DNA of 64,000 nucleotides, from positions 1,984,001-2,048,000 of the forward strand of contig BTPP01000003.1 in assembly GCA_037102815.1 (NCBI GenBank). Reading direction: 5' to 3'. Under the pieces are notes generated by a model. It was not told the DNA's origin. It ran no database searches and worked only from the letters and a program-made list of their open reading frames with translations. Of this stretch, positions 61,920 through 64,000 are shown in pieces. This DNA is from Neurospora intermedia (taxonomy: Eukaryota > Ascomycota > Sordariomycetes > Sordariales > Sordariaceae). The translations under genes were made by a program, and so were the position numbers. Numbering within the stretch: position 1 is the first letter of the stretch; each line of letters begins with the position of its first letter.

Positions 61920-62205
61920 AACAATCCGTTTATTACTAATAATCCACTTATTACTAACGACCCACCTATTACTAACAACCCACCTATCGCCGGCGACCCG
62001 CCTATTATTAACGACCCACTTATAATCCAATCCGACGCCGGCGACCCGCCTATCGCTAACAATCCGCCTATAACTTAACCCGACGCCAACGACCCGCCTA
62101 TTATTAATAACCCGCCTATAACCCAACCTAACGCCGGCGACCCGCTTATTACTAACGACCCGCCTATTACTAACGACCCGCCTACAACCCAACCCAACGC
62201 TAGCG
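61920..62205 (+). repeat. In-frame 18-bp tandem repeat encoding (N/G)DPPIT
   Basis: About 15 units of roughly GACCCGCCTATTACTAAC. On the plus strand they translate as runs of NDPPIT, NNPPIA and GDPPI, interspersed with TQPNAGD. Units stay a multiple of three, so the array belonged to a coding region on the plus strand. The long minus-strand frame over the same stretch is a shadow. Confidence 0.65.
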
Positions 62206-63270
62206 ATTTATTTATTACTAAAGAGAATTATCCTAATACAATAATAACCGATATTAATATATATAAAGTATAGATATCTCTTAAAAGGTTAATAGATATT
62301 ATTAAGGATTTCGATAATAATAATTCGCAAGAGGCGTTGGAGGGTATATTCTAAATTATACCGGTAGATAGGATTAACTAAATATCGTTCCAATTTACTT
62401 AGTAGGCCGTCTAGTATACTACAAATTTCAATACAGTAATATTCGAATTTAAAAGTCCTAACGAATAATAATTATACGAACGTACTTATATAATATAACG
62501 GTTTTATATTATATTATCTATTCTAGCTAGTAATCTCTAGTATAATAAAGCTAAAAATAGTATTATAGAAATTAGTAGATAGAAAGATACTTACGGAGGT
62601 TATAGTAGCTTACGAAAGGATTTATATAATTAGTAAATAATTATCGATTAATAATTATAATTAGGTAGGGGCTTTAGTAATATACGTAGTAGGCTAATAT
62701 TTTAATTAGAGTATTATATTATCGGTCTTAAATTAAAACGGATTTAAACGATAGCTAATAAGGGATACCCGGTTCCTACCTCTAGCGTAGATATTAATAT
62801 ATTTCTATATAGAAATATCCTTAGTAGCCGAATATAGATTTTTAACTCTAGCGAATCGCTAGTAGAAATTCCTTATATAATATTCCCCCTTCCTATTGAA
62901 GGTCTTCGTCGGTCGATATAACCCTAGAAAAGGGTTAGATAGTAAAGCGATGGATTTTTTAATTTTATTCTTATTAAAATTATTTAAATTATTCTAATTA
63001 GAGTAGAAGGTAGTATAGCGGAGAAAGAATAGTTAAGAGGTACTTTGGGTTAATAGAAGTTAGGAATACAAAATTATATTACTTAGAATTAATTAAATTA
63101 CTCTAATTAAAGCGGAAGGTAGTATATAGTAATAAAATTATTTATATTAGCGGGTTTAAAAATACTAAGGTCTAATAACGCTTATAGATAATTTATTTAC
63201 TTTTAGTAGGGGGTAATTAAGGTAGTTTTAATATAATTCGGACGTAACGCTTTATTATTTATTAATTATA

Positions 63271-63470
63271 TTAATATTACTATAAAGGTATAGTCCGGGG
63301 GATAAATTAATACTAATAACTATAAAGGGAATTATTATTTAACTAGTTCTATATAAGCCTATAATATATATTAACATTATTATAAAAGTATAATCCGGGG
63401 GATAAATTAATACTAGTAGCCGTAGAGGGAATTATTATTTAATTAGTTTTATATAAACCTATAATATAAA
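63271..63470 (+). repeat. Tandem pair of 100-bp units
   Basis: 63,271-63,370 and 63,371-63,470 align end to end. Both contain TCCGGGGGATAAATTAATAC, and the differences I see are transitions. Near the right side of element Z. Confidence 0.8.
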
Positions 63471-63734
63471 AAGGTATTAAATTCGTTTATTCGATAGTAT
63501 AACCCGTAATTATATAATTAATAATATAATAATACTATTAGTATTAATATTTTCCTAATACTAAAACCTAATTTACTTTTTACCTTCGTATTAGCGTTTT
63601 CCTATTTTTTATATTCTATCCAATTAAAATAGAATAACTACTATTTACCCTTTAGCGCGCTATTAGGCTTATAACGGTAACCGTCCTATTTCTTCGCTTA
63701 ATTTTAGGATTCTATATTAATTATAATAATAATA

Positions 63735-64000
63735 TTCTTATTCCCAGACTATAAACTATAGTGCCCTATTGGCATGGGGTCCTTCTCCAATTCTCTGGAG
63801 GGGAAAACCGTAAGGCGTTAAGCGCCCCCGGATAAAAACCTCCAGCTCCATCTCGGCCGTAATTCACCACGCCGCTCCTACTTTGCTTATAGCTATAACG
63901 GTTCTTACCCACCGCCACAGCGAATATAATCTCGTCTCTTCTACCGCTATATCGTCCTAATACTAGAATAATAAGAATAATAGGAATAGGACCAAACCCG
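63735..64000 (+). mobile_element. Family F copy entering from the window edge, little RIP
   Basis: The least mutated F head in the window: TTCTCCAATTCTCTGGAGGG at ~63,785, AAAACCGTAAGGCG, then AATAAAAACCTCCAGCTCC and AATACTAGAATAATAAG. GC is clearly higher than in the copies at 22.9, 31.7 and 38.7 kb. Cut by the end of the window. Confidence 0.65.

Larger units (their letters stand above)
44193..63720 (+). mobile_element. Large multi-block element Z (net ~12 kb without the nested Gypsy)
   Basis: Between the Harbinger element and the last F copy the plus strand holds a series of coding-like blocks: ~44,520-44,765 joined across the Gypsy insertion to ~52,233-54,780, then ~56,190-57,540, ~57,880-59,560, ~60,100-60,800 and ~61,000-62,500. 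They are separated by short AT-rich spacers that repeatedly contain a palindrome near TTCGCTCTAATTAGAGCGAA. Unity is inferred from the shared palindrome, strand and composition. I found no terminal repeats, so the ends are set only by the neighbours. RIP-like throughout. Confidence 0.45.

Noticed and set aside
61839-62192. 117-codon minus-strand frame rich in RRVVSN repeats
   Set aside because: Reverse shadow of the 18-bp tandem repeat, which reads as a sensible Pro-rich repeat on the plus strand.
1-64000. Mitochondrial origin for the AT-rich blocks
   Set aside because: They contain nuclear-type transposons (LINE, Gypsy, Harbinger) with RIP-like stops and alternate with nuclear genes that have spliceosomal introns.

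Overview
The window is nuclear DNA of a filamentous ascomycete (Pezizomycotina). The genes are split by short GT-AG introns of about 50-120 bp. They encode a Zn2Cys6 regulator, a GH13/CBM20 alpha-amylase, an Abp1 homologue and a CGFS glutaredoxin. They sit in ordinary-GC islands separated by very AT-rich, TpA-rich DNA full of decayed transposons. That pattern is what repeat-induced point mutation (RIP) leaves behind. I cannot name the species.

Layout. Island 1 (1-~12,250) carries a small secreted protein (+), a 16-exon secreted alpha-amylase (-), a Zn2Cys6 transcription factor (-) and a monothiol glutaredoxin (-). Island 2 (~17,000-18,430) holds one gene, a 97-residue Gln/Pro- and Cys-rich CYSTM-like protein (+). 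Island 3 (~25,300-28,440) holds the actin-binding protein Abp1 (+). The AT-rich blocks between and after them (12.3-17.0, 18.4-25.3 and 28.4-64.0 kb) contain no gene I believe to be intact.

The AT-rich blocks are layered. 18.4-25.3 kb and 28.4-39 kb hold Tad1-like LINE remains (an ORF1+ORF2 copy on the minus strand at ~33.6-38.6 kb and a 3' fragment on the plus strand at ~28.9-29.8 kb), plus two repeat families I call E1 and F, present in direct and inverted copies. 39,700-44,189 is a PIF/Harbinger DNA transposon with matching terminal inverted repeats and a TAA target duplication. Its transposase is split by an ~865-bp composite repeat, 'R', that carries telomere-like and tRNA-like pieces. 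A diverged inverted copy of R lies at ~13.55-14.28 kb. 44.2-63.7 kb is a large multi-block element, 'Z', with several coding-like segments (one resembling the fungal DUF6589 family) and a dispersed short palindrome. A Ty3/Gypsy fossil (44,766-52,227; 258-bp LTRs, CTACC target duplication) sits inside Z. An F copy runs off the right edge.

How the genes relate: the amylase acts outside the cell on starch, and a Zn2Cys6 regulator lies directly upstream on the same strand, but any link between them is inference. Abp1 (cortical actin and endocytosis), the glutaredoxin (iron-sulphur and iron sensing) and the CYSTM-like protein are housekeeping or stress functions with no visible connection to the amylase. 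All coordinates in AT-rich regions are approximate unless a terminal repeat or target duplication fixes them.
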